The notes under the pieces were generated by a model. That model was given only the letters and a program-made list of their open reading frames with translations, ran no database searches and was not told the DNA's origin. A stretch of DNA of 64,000 bases from Clarkia xantiana subsp. parviflora (Eukaryota > Streptophyta > Magnoliopsida > Myrtales > Onagraceae), in assembly GCA_036873135.1 (NCBI GenBank), contig JAPTYO010000002.1:47235452-47299451 (forward strand), given 5' to 3'. Shown here piece by piece: positions 42,569 through 55,500 of this stretch (its first letter is position 1; each line of letters starts with the position of its first letter). The position numbers and the translations under genes were made by a program.

Positions 42569-44203
42569 AGGCTATGGGACTTCCTCTTCCACCTCCTCTG
42601 TTGGTTGGGGTGGTTGAGGAGAAGAACTTTGTTGAGGAGTAACTTGTTGTGGTGATGCACCTCTTGCTCCTTGTAGTGGGACTACCTCCTCTTCTATTGA
42701 TTGGGGAGGTTGTGGAGTGTCAGTATTAGGAGCATTAGTCTCAACAATAGGAGCATGGCTTGGAGTATGTTCATCAAGAAACATTGGCAACTCTGGTGAG
42801 AAGTCAAGCACAGATGACTTGGATGCCAAGCAAGAAGGGATCAAGGCTCTTAAAGCCTCTTTGGACATGCTAAATGGAAAGATGTCTTCATGGAAGAGTA
42901 CATCTCTTGAAACATGAAAGACTGAATCAGAAATGTTCATTACAAGGTACCCTTTTTGTGAAGTAGAGTACCCCATAAGTATGCATGGTTCAGCTCTTGG
43001 ACCAAACTTGTCATGGTTGTTTAGCTTAGTTGTGAAGCAAAGACAACCAATGACTCTCAAATGATGAAGAGAAGGCACCTTCCCATACAACACTTCCATA
43101 GGTGACTTGAACTTCAAGATAGAGGATGGTAGCCTATTAAGGAAGTAACAAGCATTGAGAATGCAATAGCCCCAGTGTCTCAAAGGCATTGATGCTTGAA
43201 ACCTAATTGCTCTAGCAATGTTTAGGATGTCTCTATGCTTGCGTTCCACTCTTCCATTTTGTTGTGGTGTATGCACACAACTAGTTTGATGATGGATGCC
43301 AAATTGAATAAGCAACTCCTTGCATACTGAGTTGGTGAACTCAGTGCCATTATCACTCCTCAAGATCTTAACCATAGTTCCAAACTGATTCTTCACCATG
43401 AGTAAGTAGTTCTTGATGTGCAAGAAAGTGTCACTCTTGAACTTCATTAAGTAGACCCAAGTTGCTCTTGAGCAATCATCTACTATTGTCAAGAAATACT
43501 GATTGCCTTTAAAGGTTGGCACTTTGTAGGGACCCCATAAGTCCATGTGAATAAGATCAAAAGGCTTAGAAGCAATAGAATCACTTATTGGAAATGAAAA
43601 TCTAGGTTGCTTGGCAAGAGGGCAAATTGTGCATTGTTTGATACAACCATAAGGCTTATTCAAATTCAAAACATCTAAATGGTTGAGGTAAGCCTCAGAG
43701 ACATGGCCCAAACGCCTATGCCATCTCAACACCTCTTCCTTATTCCCCAAGCAAGTAGCTGCTATCTTCCTTGAGTGTGAAGGCACCACATCCTTCAAGG
43801 TGTATAGACCTCTATTCCATTCTCCAATCACCATGGACTTGCCACTCTGGCCCTGGAGCAACACATGATCAGAAGTAAAGATCACCTGACAATTCAATTG
43901 GCTAGGAAGCCTAGATACTGAGATCAAATTGAACTTGAAATCAGGGACCAATAAGATGTTGGTCAGAGTGAATCCACTTGAGAAAGAGCAAGAACCAACA
44001 TGAGTCACTTTGCATTTGTGACCATTTGGTAAAAGAACATATCGATGATCAGAGTCACACTTCTTCAAATCAAATAACCACTCAATTTGATGTGCGATGT
44101 GATTAGTTGCACCTGAGTCAACTATCCAAACCATAGGGTCACTAGATATACCTGCCATATTGACATGAGCTTGATCAACATCTTCAAAGCTCAAAGGTGA
44201 ATG
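42569..44203 (-). pseudogene. E8 protease-integrase
   Basis: The protease has an intact VDSGATNHIA. The integrase zinc region has LRWHRRLGHVSEAYLNHL and CTICPLAKQP, and its core has DLWGPY, RSDNGTEF and PQQNGRVERKH. A Pro/Glu-rich linker follows, and TAG at 42569-42571 ends this piece in frame with the RT piece downstream. It is separated from gag by TAG at 44204-44206, also in frame. Confidence 0.9.
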
Positions 44204-45283
44204 CTAAAAGTAATCATCATGGGCAGCTACATGTTGGATTCTCTTGTTAGTTGTGCCATGAAAAATCCTCTTGTCCTTGGCTGCCACATGCTCAATGGCA
44301 CTTGAGCTACCACCATCTTCAACAATGTTGGCTGAGTTCCAATTCCTCTTAGGAGCATTTGGGTTGTACATTGGGTGACCTTGTGGGTATCCATGCTTGC
44401 TATAACATTGATCCTCTATGTGGCCTCTCTTGCCACAATAGGTGCAAATAGGAGGGGGAGGTCTCTCATTGGGAGCATTTGGACTGCCTCTGCCCCTGCC
44501 ATTGCCTCTTCCATAGCCTCTGCCTCTTCCATAGCCTCTGCCTCTTCCATTACCTCTTCCACCATAAGATGGATTGTTTCTTGTGTATAAGGCAGTTGCC
44601 TCACCCACATCTCCAATAGAACCAGAAATGGTCCTTTGACTTTCTTCTTGTACCAAAACAGAGAAGGCAATACTAAGAGAAGGAAGTGGTTGCCTCATGA
44701 GCAAGCTACTCCTAATGTGTCCATAAGACTCATTTAGTCCCAAGAAAAAAGCCATTAACTTTTGCTTCTCCTTGTGTTCATTAACAATGGCAATATCTCC
44801 AGCACATTGGAGATTCAAGTCATCAACTGAAGCAAGAGCATCCCAAAGTTGTTTCATCTTTGCAAAGTATTCAGTGATGGATAGAACTCCTTGAGATGTT
44901 TGGTAAATCTCCCTTGTCAGTTGGAAGATTTGAGTGTCATCCACCTTGTCAAACATTTCTTTAAGGTCATCCCAAATGGAAGAAGCAGTGGGATTGTAGA
45001 CCAAGCCAGTGACCAAGTCTTTAGCTACACAATTCCTCAACCAAGCCTTGACAATTGCATTAGCCCTATCCCATTTCACCATGTCTGCCACACCAACACT
45101 TGTTCTTGTGAATGTGCCATCAATGAAACCCAACTTATTCTTCACTAACAAGCCTTCCTTGATTGAGGTACTCCAAACATGATAGTTGGAGGTACCCTGC
45201 AGCTGAAAGGGTATGAGCATATGGCCAGTGGTGTCAGATGGGTGTATGTAGAGAGGGTCATCAACATTGGATTCATGAGCCAT
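44204..45283 (-). CDS. E8 gag, 359 aa
   Basis: Starts at the first ATG after the PBS-leader, with DPLYIHPSDTTG and FQLQGTSNYHVWS (copia gag N-terminus), then a UBN2-like region. A Gly/Arg repeat (GRGRGYGRGRG, about residues 245-270) and a CxxCx4Hx4C zinc knuckle (CTYCGKRGHIEDQC) follow. It ends at TAG where E7 has sense sequence, so the stop is probably a mutation (Gln to stop), although stop-codon separation of gag and pol occurs in some retroelements. Confidence 0.88.
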   Translation of the reverse strand: MAHESNVDDPLYIHPSDTTGHMLIPFQLQGTSNYHVWSTSIKEGLLVKNKLGFIDGTFTRTSVGVADMVKWDRANAIVKAWLRNCVAKDLVTGLVYNPTASSIWDDLKEMFDKVDDTQIFQLTREIYQTSQGVLSITEYFAKMKQLWDALASVDDLNLQCAGDIAIVNEHKEKQKLMAFFLGLNESYGHIRSSLLMRQPLPSLSIAFSVLVQEESQRTISGSIGDVGEATALYTRNNPSYGGRGNGRGRGYGRGRGYGRGNGRGRGSPNAPNERPPPPICTYCGKRGHIEDQCYSKHGYPQGHPMYNPNAPKRNWNSANIVEDGGSSSAIEHVAAKDKRIFHGTTNKRIQHVAAHDDYF

Positions 45284-46022
45284 TTTTCAAGGCAGTCAAG
45301 TTGAAAGAGCTTGTTGAAGAGATCACTAGAGGAAATGGCAAAGAAATCCCCAGGGAAATAGCTGGTGAGATAGACGAAACTGGCACACCAAATCTGTTGG
45401 GAATAGGACAAATCCAGCTAGCAGATAATACAATCCGTACCACTACGCATCAAAGTGAGCAAAACCAATGATTGGAAATCACCAAAAACTTGATGATAAT
45501 CAGTCCTCCATTGATGGAAGCACGAAATTCTTCAATAGAACCAGAGAATATCCTGAAGAATACCCAAGAACTCACAAAAGCTCCTCAGCCGAGTAAAGAG
45601 CAAGTAATCCACTAAACGGGTAAAATCCAAGTGTTCTAATCAATAAGACTAGTTCAAACAATCTCAGAATCCATCAATGATACTAGAGGAATGACACACA
45701 CTTCAGTGAATACCAGAATCAATCACGCAAGTAGGTCAATCTGAGCTAAAACAAGTAGAACTAGGCAAATCAAGTGCTATAGCCTATAAGTAATACTAGC
45801 ACTATCCTCAGTTCCTTGTGTGCGTGAATGAGCATGAGATGAGACTTACCAAGAGTCCATTGTTGGATGGAAAGTGAGAATTCAAGCTGAGTTGATGAAT
45901 CCTGAAGCGTAATGAGGTAAATCCACACAAGAGTAAGCTGGCAAGTTGAAGCAAATGGGGAAAACTTTCATGTTCCTTGATCCATTGCATACGCCGCTAT
46001 TTGACCTTGTGCTCTGATACCA
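45284..46022 (-). other. E8 leader and PBS
   Basis: No ORF. The complement of 46011-46022 is TGGTATCAGAGC, abutting the LTR without a spacer. 3' and 5' LTR flanks were used to set the element ends. Confidence 0.85.
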
Positions 46023-46207
46023 TATGAATGAGAATGCTTCATTAATCAACTAGGTATTACAAAGCAAGGGTTACAATATATATACTAAGTACTAGGCTCA
46101 CCAACTAAGACTATACAATCACCTATAAACCAGGTGCACATAGTGTAAACATAGTGTAATATATTGAAAACATAGAGTCTTCATATGGTTTGATATACGC
46201 TTCTATA
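46023..46207 (-). repeat. E8 5' LTR
   Basis: 185 bp, same TA...TA ends as the left copy. About three differences from it: g/a at the tgcac(g/a)tag site and two near the right end. Confidence 0.92.
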
Positions 46208-46313
46208 TCCAGCGTACTGATGATTGAAGACACGAAACCAAGCTGAAATCCTGGAAACGAAGCTCGAAATCCACCAGAAATGGAGGTTGCGTGGCTAGCA
46301 AGAAAACGTCGAT

Positions 46314-46518
46314 GGCTGTGATACCATATGAACCGAGAGGATCTTGGATGAATATCAAATGTATTAACAACCAAAATCAGTTTGTACAATTGGTAGATCA
46401 AGGTATATATAGGAGAAGTGAGCATCTAACTAACTAACTAACTAACTTAGAGTGTAAGTAAGCTAGACTAGTGTGTACAAATATGTAAAGTATGGTGTAT
46501 GGAATATACATTCCTATA
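46314..46518 (-). repeat. E7 5' LTR and primer-binding site
   Basis: LTR 46327-46518 (192 bp), minus-strand TATAGGAA...TTCATA, with a TATATATA box near 46411-46418 and five ctaa units at about 46425-46445. The PBS complement of 46314-46326 is TGGTATCACAGCC, one base off the standard. TA...TA termini as in E8. Confidence 0.82.
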
Positions 46519-46725
46519 GGTACCTCAGACTTTTAAAGTGTATCTCCGTTAATTTCAATGTCCATTTTAAATGGAAAGTGATCATATTATGACATGTTAT
46601 CAGTACTAACACTTAAGTTGACAAAAATACTCTTACCAACTTCACTCACTCTTACACCTAGCCGCCACCAACTTCTTCTTTTCTTTTCTTTTTTCTGAAA
46701 TTTCTGTTGCGTTAATTCATAAAAA

Positions 46726-47550
46726 TTAGAAGAGTACAAGAAAATGTGAGAAATTACATCCGTCTAAACATAAATGTGAGATAATCTCTCTTTCGGCTAA
46801 ATCATACAACGAAGGTGGTAGCCCCCTAAGAAGAAGAAAATTAAGAGACATTCTATCCTGATTCTTGAACATGGCCGCCAATTCATGCGCTAGCGTGTTG
46901 CCATCCCTCCTAATAAAACTAAATCTACTTTCTTCCAAAGTAGACATTAGTTGTTTGACATCTCGGATCTGAATTTCAATATCTCACCTGCCTTGCCATC
47001 CTTGCTCCGCGTTCAGGTGTTGTATTATTGTCTGATTATCACCTTCCAGAATCACTTTTCGGCTTTTTAATTCTAATGCCAATTTGGCTCAAACCTTTGC
47101 TGCGAGCGCTTCTGCTTGAATTGCCGAATCAGCCTTGCTCCAACCGAGAGCTGCTCCCATTATGCTTCCGTATTGATCCCTCGCAATTGCTGCGGCAATA
47201 GAGCTCCCATTCTGAAATGATGCATCAAAGTTTACCTTCAACCAAGAGTTAGGAGGTTTTGACCAATAGCCATGCGCTTGATGTTCCCTTATGAGGCCTC
47301 CATGGAGACTTTTGCTTCTTGCTTGAGTGACTTGGTAGGTGCTTGACTTAACCTCTTGAATGATCTGTTGGGGCTGGAATCTGGATTGCGACTTGCTCTC
47401 TTAAGAAACAGTTCCTCACCCTCCATAGTTTGTCAATGGTAACACAAGCTGAGATGGTGAACTCCCAACATCTATCTCGAGAGATTGAGAGCTTTTCAGG
47501 TGATATAATCGCTGCTACCCATTCCAATGCTCTAGTTTATGCCTCCAGAT
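46726..47550 (-). pseudogene. LINE-type RNase H domain, decayed
   Basis: One minus-strand frame, with stops, carries in order: LWRVRNCFLREQ (about 47425), SWLKVNFDASFQNGSS (about 47230), AIQAEALAAK (about 47110), VILEGDNQTIIQHL (about 47050) and FIRRDGNTLAHELA (about 46890). This is the plant 'ribonuclease H protein At1g65750-like' pattern (RVT_3) found at the 3' end of LINE elements and in many host pseudogenes. Internal stops occur near 47095 and 46987. The reverse transcriptase part was not found upstream. A truncated LINE or a gene remnant are both possible. Confidence 0.75.
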
Positions 47551-48811
47551 GAGCATAGAATGCCGACAGAAGAACAAAGCATGTATTAGGGTTTCGGTAG
47601 CCGCCACCAACTTGTTATACAGCCACTTTCACCAGTATCGCTCTGCCGACCTCCACTTCTTAGCCTTTAACCATCCAACCAACCACCGCTCTCTCTCGAT
47701 CGCCACATTCATTGCCCAGTTCTGATTCACACAATGGTTGTCCACTTAATTAGCCCAACCGGACCGGAATAGGCGGTAACTAGGCTTATAATTAATTAGA
47801 TTAGATGCTAATATAAGACTATTGTCAGCTAGCTCTATCATATAAATTGTGATATTCTGGGGGCGAAAAAAAATAATAATATACATATATATTCGGAAGC
47901 ATGTAGTGGATATGACTTGACTCGAAATGGATCGCATCACATTCATATTTGTATTATCTATATACCAATATATTATTTGGGTTGGGTCCTCACCCCCAAT
48001 AGACATCTTTGGCACCTTTTCATTTTATTAACAAAAAATATATTATATTAAATTCCTATATTTTATAAAATTAATAAAATAATTTCGGATACATGTAAAA
48101 AAAAAATATTCAACGAATTATATAGATCGAGTGATATATGTTCCGCATGTTGAGATTTTTCTATCACATAGATCAGTCACTTACCAAATTATATATATAA
48201 CAAGTCAAAATATGGGTGAAATGTGGTTCTTGAAGTTTGACCTCGTACAAATAACATTTTACTCATCGTCCAATATTTATTGACTCAAACTATTAATTTA
48301 GTTCTTCTATTTGTTAATACAGTCACATTGTGTACAACCTAATTAATTTTAACTAAATATTTTGTAAATTCAAGTCTAAACTTTATATTTTTGTGATTTA
48401 ATTTTATCTTTATTGTTAAATCAAATTTTGTTGGTATTGTGATATTGTATATAATTACGTTTGTATAGGTCAAATTTGTCCATTGATGACTCTAAGTAGT
48501 TAAGAACAAGTTTACATTCTTGACACCTACCTCAAGTTGATGAGTTAGATACAATTGAGCCGTTAATGACCAACGTAATGCTCGACCCAACTCATTTATA
48601 TATCTAACTATAAGGCTAACTTAGTACCGTAACTGAAGACATTAGTTAATTTTTTACTTAATTATCCTCTTCTCTTTATCATGTTTTGAATTACGTTATG
48701 TCGCTCTTCTCTATCACATAGATTCGTTACTCACAACAAATCAACTTGCCCATATTTTACGTTTATTAATTATAAATATTAGTTATATATTTTGAAATTT
48801 AAATGATCGAT
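47551..48811. other. AT-rich spacer, no gene recognised
   Basis: No coding signal or clear repeat structure. Many short TA runs. Confidence 0.5.
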
Positions 48812-48840
48812 GCGCGTGCAACGCACGCGTTAATAACTAG
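48812..48840 (+). mobile_element. Helitron-like 3' terminus
   Basis: A 7-bp GC-rich stem (cgcgtgc / gcacgcg, loop aac) at 48813-48829, seven bases, then CTAG at 48837-48840 followed by T. Hairpin plus CTRR before a T is the Helitron 3' signature. The 5' TC end was not found, so the element's extent is unknown; it would run leftwards. Confidence 0.5.
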
Positions 48841-48886
48841 TATATATATATATATATATATATATCCATAACCCCCCCCCCCCCCC
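48841..48886. repeat. (TA)n and a 15-base C run
   Basis: (TA)n to about 48865 directly after the Helitron-like end, then C15 at 48872-48886. Confidence 0.85.
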
Positions 48887-51800
48887 ATATGGCTATCACC
48901 GATAAGTACGAGGCGGAGACATTTAATTAATAAACCAAATTCGGGTTTCGGGTTAGTAAACTTATAAATCAATTTCAAATCATTATACAAACTTTTATTT
49001 TTTAAATTGACTAAGTGATTTTTTTTTAAAAAAAAATTGTACATATAATTCAATCTTCATTAAATTAAACATAAAACAAGTATATTTCGGTTATATATGA
49101 TCTTTTCAAATATACCCAAAATAAAATCGGCAATATTTTTTAAAATTGCAGTGCAATATTTTCGACTAGACACTCAACCGGACATCTACTCAATTCAAAT
49201 TGTGTCCATCAGTTGAGCGTCCAATTATATATATTTTAATCTTTTCAGTTTTTTATTGTATCCATCTTAGATATACACAAAAAAAAAAAACATCATGTGA
49301 CCAGCTGCTGCTTCGTTTCTACCTAATTTGAAAAATTATAACACACATAACAATTTGGTCGAAATTTAAAGTTCAAGTAGCTAATTAAAATTAAAGCTCT
49401 TATGGAAATTTATAATTTAATTAAAGTTTATATAGTAATTTAGTTATTTACCCTATATTTAATTCAATCATTTATTAAAAGAATTGCCACGGTCATTTAT
49501 AAAGTTGAAGTATTAATTAATTAAGGTGATACAATATGAATTATCATAAACACACGCACTGCTTTTATTTAAATTTATTATCCAATCTATTTTTGTATAT
49601 ATTAAAAGACCTCACATGACTAGTATTTATTCTTTTTATATTCAATTTGATAGAAATTATAACAAATGTACTAATTTGGTGTGCAATAAAACTTCAGATA
49701 GTCAATTTTAAAAAATTACAAGTTTGGATATAAATTTATAATTAGATTAAATTTGGTAGCGATTTAGTTATTAGCCCTATATTTTATGAACAAGTTCCAA
49801 ACTTCACTTTGAGAAACATCGATTCCATAAAATAATAGTTCAACATTAGTAGTAACAGTGCGATTTGGTTACTAGCCCTATATTCTATGGACAAGTTCTA
49901 AATTCACTTTGATAAACATCAAATCCATGAATAATAGTTCAACATTAACCTTGGCGACTTCAAACACTAGAAAACTAGTTATTTGTATTCGTATACTTGC
50001 AGATGAAAGTAGGTTGGACATGATTTATTGAAAAATAAAACTTATCTTACTAAGTTCACATAAATTCAAACTTATAAGTGCAAACTTTTAGTGCGCCCTT
50101 ATACATATTTTTGATACATACAGACTAAATTTTTTTTTATATAATCTTTCCTATATATAAACCCTATAAAAAGCAAAGTCATCCCAGGTGGTTTCACTTT
50201 TACATTTTTATTCCAAAATTACCATTTTATCATCTTTTTTGTACCTAAATTACCCTCAGGAAAGAAAAAAAAAACCTACAAAGACTCACACAAACACATC
50301 TAACAAGTCATTGCGTAGCTACTACTCATATCCTTCTTTGCCCACAACCTCGAAACTCTATTTCTCATAAACTCATTGTAAATCACCACAGTACCTACCA
50401 CGTAAGTCAACTCATCAACTATCTTCACATCGGCATTTACTTTCGTCTCGCTCCAACAACTTATTGACAACCTCAGCTAGCCAATTCGCCGAATATGTTC
50501 TTCCATGGCCTACCGATCCAGTGTATGTTGTGCGGCTGCAGTCACTTACCCAAAACCCACGGCCATTGCTCCAGGTTAGTCAGTTCTGTCCACGATCACT
50601 GCTCTGGATTAGTCAATTCATTGACTGGCGGTAAGGAACTTTGGTTTTTTTCGTTCTAATTTTGAATGTGAATGATAATATATTAAATGGACTCATGGAG
50701 TGATAAAATCATGGGTAGTCAAACAATTACTGCAAGCAATGAGTTGTTTAATCAAATATAATCTTGAAAGGAAGTTTGAATTGTACTATGAGATGATGTA
50801 GACACTTATATGCAACAACACTTATCCAAGGAAAAGAGGAAGTCTTATTCTCTTTATATTAGTCGATTTGAGAAACTTAATGAGAAGTTTGAAAATAGTC
50901 TTTGTTATTTCATTTCCGAATGCAATAGAACAACGATATTATAGAAGAACTATGTATGGGGAAAAGAATGAACACTTGTACATTGTGAGAAAAAAAATGG
51001 TTGCATATATAAATTAGTAAATGATGGACATACATATTGAATAAACTATACGTTCTGAAAAGAAAGCGTGAAATATGGAGAGTTGTTTCTGTAAAAAGAA
51101 AATAAAAATAAAATAAAATATGAAACCGTTTATATCAAGGGTTGTTAGGCTTGTGGATGAAACCAAGCTCTTTTTACAATTCATTTCAAATATTTACATA
51201 AAAATATAATTTTCGCACGCCGCATGTGTATATTCTCTAGTTTATTAAAAAAAAAACACACAGCTTAACCAATTTTTATTTATGTTTGAACTTGTGAGTA
51301 GAAACTTTTAGTAGGCTTTTATATATACTCCAACATATTAATTAATCGTGTTTAAACATAAAAGAGCGGATTAGAAATGGAATATGATTAGATCAAATGC
51401 ATATTTATATAAGAGTGCGTCTTTACAAGTATTATGGCAAAAATTGTGATACGTTGCAAATTATTTACTTTTTATATATATTGGATTGGGAGATAACTTT
51501 TATACTTGAGACTTTCCTACTGACCTAGCTTATTAATTTTCAAACCCAATAGATAGAAGATTAATTTATTTGTTTGTCTCTTATGTTTACATAATCCAAG
51601 TAAATTAATTAACCTACTAAATCCAACACTGTTCCATAGAAAAATGCACGCGTGAGGAAGAGTGGTGGGGGTCTATTCTATGTGTTGCAGCCTATATAGA
51701 TATCTAGCTACTCTGAAAGTGAAAGGGGTTAGACGAAACTTAGGTTTCTATATTATATTATTTATCATCCATATATAAATATAATAATAAGGTTTTTCAT

Positions 51801-52564
51801 GTTCAAATCTAGTCCAACTCTGAAAATAAAATAAAATAAAAAAATTATAATCATTACTTTACTTTTTTTTAGGCCGACTCGGTGCGAGTGTATTTAGCTA
51901 TATGAATAGAAAACTGAAAACAAACTATAACTGACATTTTAGCATTTACGAATTGGTATGCGAATGAAAATTAGTCTAGGTGTAAATCACTGATATTACA
52001 ACATAGTGTTTTACTGATGGGCTGGCTCAAGACACTATGCAGAAATATATATAAGGTTTTGGATTAAAAAGCTAACGGTGCCTCAAATATTAGTAAAGGT
52101 AGCTCCTCAATTATTTTGTGTTCATATTTGATACTCCAAGCCAAGCATACGAATTAGTGGTTTGCCATCAATACATTAAGATGGACAGAAATGCTTAGTG
52201 AGCGCATGTGACACAATTATGGTACGATAATTGCAGATCGCATCTCCATTTTAACGTTGACATTAAATGGAGACTAGAAAAAAAACAGTACAGTAACATG
52301 AGGCATGGAGAGTGACTCCTATTAGATTCACCACACCAATTGTGCAATACACAGAATGACGACGAATAGTAAGGTGGCTAAACAATCTTTGGATGTGGCC
52401 TCCTCCCTCCAACGTAATCTCCAGATTATATATATTATCTAACTAACACTACCAACTTAAACGAGTTGACTAAAACATACATGTCTTCCTTTCCTTTCCT
52501 TGCACTAAACTAAACATATTAGTTTAAAAATAAGTAAGTCTAAAAATATGATGAGTCGGCAATA
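48887..52564. other. AT-rich spacer with one 105-bp imperfect duplication
   Basis: 49754-49850 and 49862-49950 are related (ccctatattttatgaacaag / ccctatattctatggacaag and downstream matches). No gene is recognised. The region downstream of the PDS5C stop (below 52565) should contain that gene's 3' UTR, but I see no clear AATAAA. Confidence 0.5.
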
Positions 52565-55500
52565 TTAGCGCTTCTTTGATGCTGCTGTTTTCATCCAAGA
52601 AGAATCCGGCTTCTTCCTTTTCTTTCCTCCACCAATTTCTTCTTCTTCTTCTTCTTCTTCTTTTACCTTCTTCTTCTCAGACCCTTGCTCTGATTCTGTT
52701 CTTTCACTGTCACTTTCACTACTTCCCTTCACATTCTCACACCCTTTACTCTTCTTCTTCACACCAACAATATCTTCTTTTGTTTTCCCTTTTTTGCTTG
52801 ATGTTACTTTCGGGGTTGTCTCCCCTTTTCCGTCCTTTGTCATTCTCAGAGCCAAACCAACTAACTTGCTCCCAATGTTCCCTCTCTCATCTTTCCCTTT
52901 CCTACTCTTGTCGTCTTTCTCCGTCTTGCTTTCTTTATCAGCTGTTGCTGACGTCGCTTTTGATTTTCCTGAGGAGCTCCCACTCCTGCCATTATCAACA
53001 TATATATAACACCACTTACTATCATCCTTACATACATACTATAACAACACAACCAACATTCTAGTGTGATTCAGTAAGTCAACTCACTTTTTTGCCGAAA
53101 GTTTTCCACACTTCCCGAATTTCATTTCCAGGTACTTATTCAATGGACTGCTCGAATAATCAGAATAAATCCATTAAATGGCAGGCATAAAACCATCTAG
53201 GAAAACCACATCTCCCTAATAAGCATGATAACCAACCAAACCAATATGAAAACGAGAAATTCGTAACCTACATCTTAGTCTCAATAGAATCACTATCACA
53301 ATCTTCAGCTGAAGCTTCTTTCTCCTGTTGACAAGATTTGGGTTAAAATTGAGAACAAGAGACCCACTTATAACAAACATGTCAGGTCCAAAGTCACACC
53401 CATATACCTCATTTGGCACAGAGCCACCTTGGGCAAACTCCCACCTTTGCTTCCTCAGATTCAAGATCTCTTCATCTCCATCATCATATTTAACCTATTT
53501 GGGAGGGACAAAGACTTATATACTTCCACCAGTAAATTATTAAGACATAAAATAGTCAGTTCAAACTCACTCTTACCGTGTGTTTCACTTTCTTTGAATC
53601 AAAAGAATCAACTGTGCCTTCATAGAATCTGAAATTTTCATTACACGTGTGAAAAAAAGTAAAGCTTGACTAAAAAAATGGACACGACGTTTCCTCTATC
53701 TCATTTCTTAGTTGTTTCTGCAATAAAGAGTTAAGAGGGAAAACAAGGATAAGAACTCACTTCCGATCTTGAGGCCACCAAACCTTAATCCTTTTTCCAA
53801 CAAGCTCCTCACCATAGGCTTTCTCATTAGATGCCTGCAACCATCATTGCTTATTCAGTAAAAGATGGAGGTTACAAATATCTTTAGCCATTAAGCAACT
53901 CACCACCTCTTTTTCTGGAGTCCGCTTCCTCTTGGAACTGGTCTTAGGGGTCTCATGTTGGACTTCAGTTTGTGGGTTTTTCTTCGACTTTGATGAAGAC
54001 TTCTTCTACATAACACAAATTTCAACTACTAAAACATGACTATAAACATACAAACAGTTTAATAGAGCAAAAGTTACCTGGTCATCATCATTTTTCGATG
54101 ACTCTGTCATTTCTTTCTTAGGGCCTCCTTTCCCCTTTGTGTGCCCCTTTTTGTTCTTGGCTGACTTCAAAGACATGTCATCCTCAGTACTTGCATCAAT
54201 CTTCCTGCTTGATTGTTTCTGAGATTTCACCTTCACTTCAACCTTGACAACAGGAGTTTCGTCATTTTTCTTACTTGATAGCTCCAAAGATTTATTATCT
54301 GCATCAGTAATTGGATGAGCTCCCTTCTTGGATAGTTTCACTTTAAGTGGAGTTCTATCCTCATTAGAAGCCCCACCACCTGTCTTCTTCCCAATTCTTA
54401 CTTTTGCTTTTGCTTCAGAGCCACTATCACCTTCAAATCCTTTCATCAATCCTTGTTTCTTCTTTGCTCGCCCAGACTTTTTTTGTGGGATTTCATCAAT
54501 GTTTGCAGTTTTTGATGGGGAAGCAACATCTACAGATTCATTACTTGTTGCTTTTGATGAAGATAGATTAACTTCAGCCACCTCATCTTCTGCAGGCAGC
54601 TCTGCTACAACGGACTTGTCTTTATGAGGAGAACTAGTACGATCATTGCTATAATCTCTTTGATTGCCCACAAGTTTGTCAGGATCATCAATCGAAGGAC
54701 TGTCAGAAGGATCAGATGCCAGTGTGCTCTGTTTCTTTCCTCTTTTCTTGCCAGATTTTGATGACCTGCCAACTTTCTTTGATCCAATATCATCACTTGA
54801 CTTATCACGTTTGTTAATGCTCGATAGACCAGTTATTTTTAAACGGCTTATGCGAGGAGGATTATATTGTTTCTTTAGAGAATCAGAATCCACCATGGAG
54901 CCTTCTTCTACTGATCTTGCACCATTGGTCATCACTGATACAGGACCAGCTATTTTATCCACCTGGTTAAGCACCAAAATATAAGGGGGGAAATATCCAA
55001 GTAGAAAGTTTCAATTAATACCAACTATGTCCAGGATAAGTGTAAAGAAAAGCTTGAGGAATTGCAAAAAATAGATTTGGAGTGAAAGGAAAGAGTAATC
55101 AATCACAAGAGATCTCCTTTCAGCAATCCACCTTAGATTGGTACTTAGTTCATTTACAATGACTGAAATTAAGCTACGAAATGTATGCTCCAATATTTCA
55201 CATGAAACAGTTGAAATCTCACCTCACAGCTAGCTTCTTCATGGGCATCATTCTGCTTCTTCTCACCACCATCATCATGGAACACCAAACCAACCGCTTT
55301 GCTATAGTCATCTGCCTTAGTATCCAAAGATTCCAGAACTTGCCCAAGGAAAGGTTTTAGTTTTGGTGCAGAGCTTTCAAGTACTTTCTCTGCTAATCGT
55401 TTAGCAATAGGCAGGACTCCCTGGAAAGGTAATTTTTGACCAAGAAAAACTAAGAAAACTCGGCAGCAGAAAAAGAGAAACTAAAATATGAGGAAAGGAA

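Larger units (their letters stand above)
40593..46207 (-). mobile_element. E8: complete Ty1/copia element with TA...TA LTR ends
   Basis: 5,615 bp, with identical-length 185-bp LTRs (40593-40777 and 46023-46207), TSD tccag (40588-40592 and 46208-46212), a tRNA-iMet PBS touching the 5' LTR, a 0.73-kb leader, and gag-pol in one frame. The LTRs differ at about three positions, so it is fairly recent. It lies in the leader of E7. Three premature stops and one frameshift inactivate gag-pol. Confidence 0.95.
35926..46518 (-). mobile_element. E7: Ty1/copia element, 3' end missing, interrupted by E8
   Basis: The 5' LTR (46327-46518) and PBS (46314-46326) are on the right, then a leader containing E8, then gag (to 40177) and pol (to 35919). 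Alignment by eye with E8 stops at about 35926, inside the last part of RNase H. The pol C-terminus, polypurine tract and 3' LTR are absent and AT-rich host sequence follows. E7 and E8 belong to one family but are clearly diverged. Confidence 0.9.

Noticed and set aside
51210..51245. Second Helitron-like end (…ctctagt)
   Set aside because: The preceding stem is too imperfect to support the call.
52576..53064. 162-codon plus-strand ORF
   Set aside because: Antisense shadow of the last PDS5C exon (Lys/Glu codons read as Leu/Ser/Phe).
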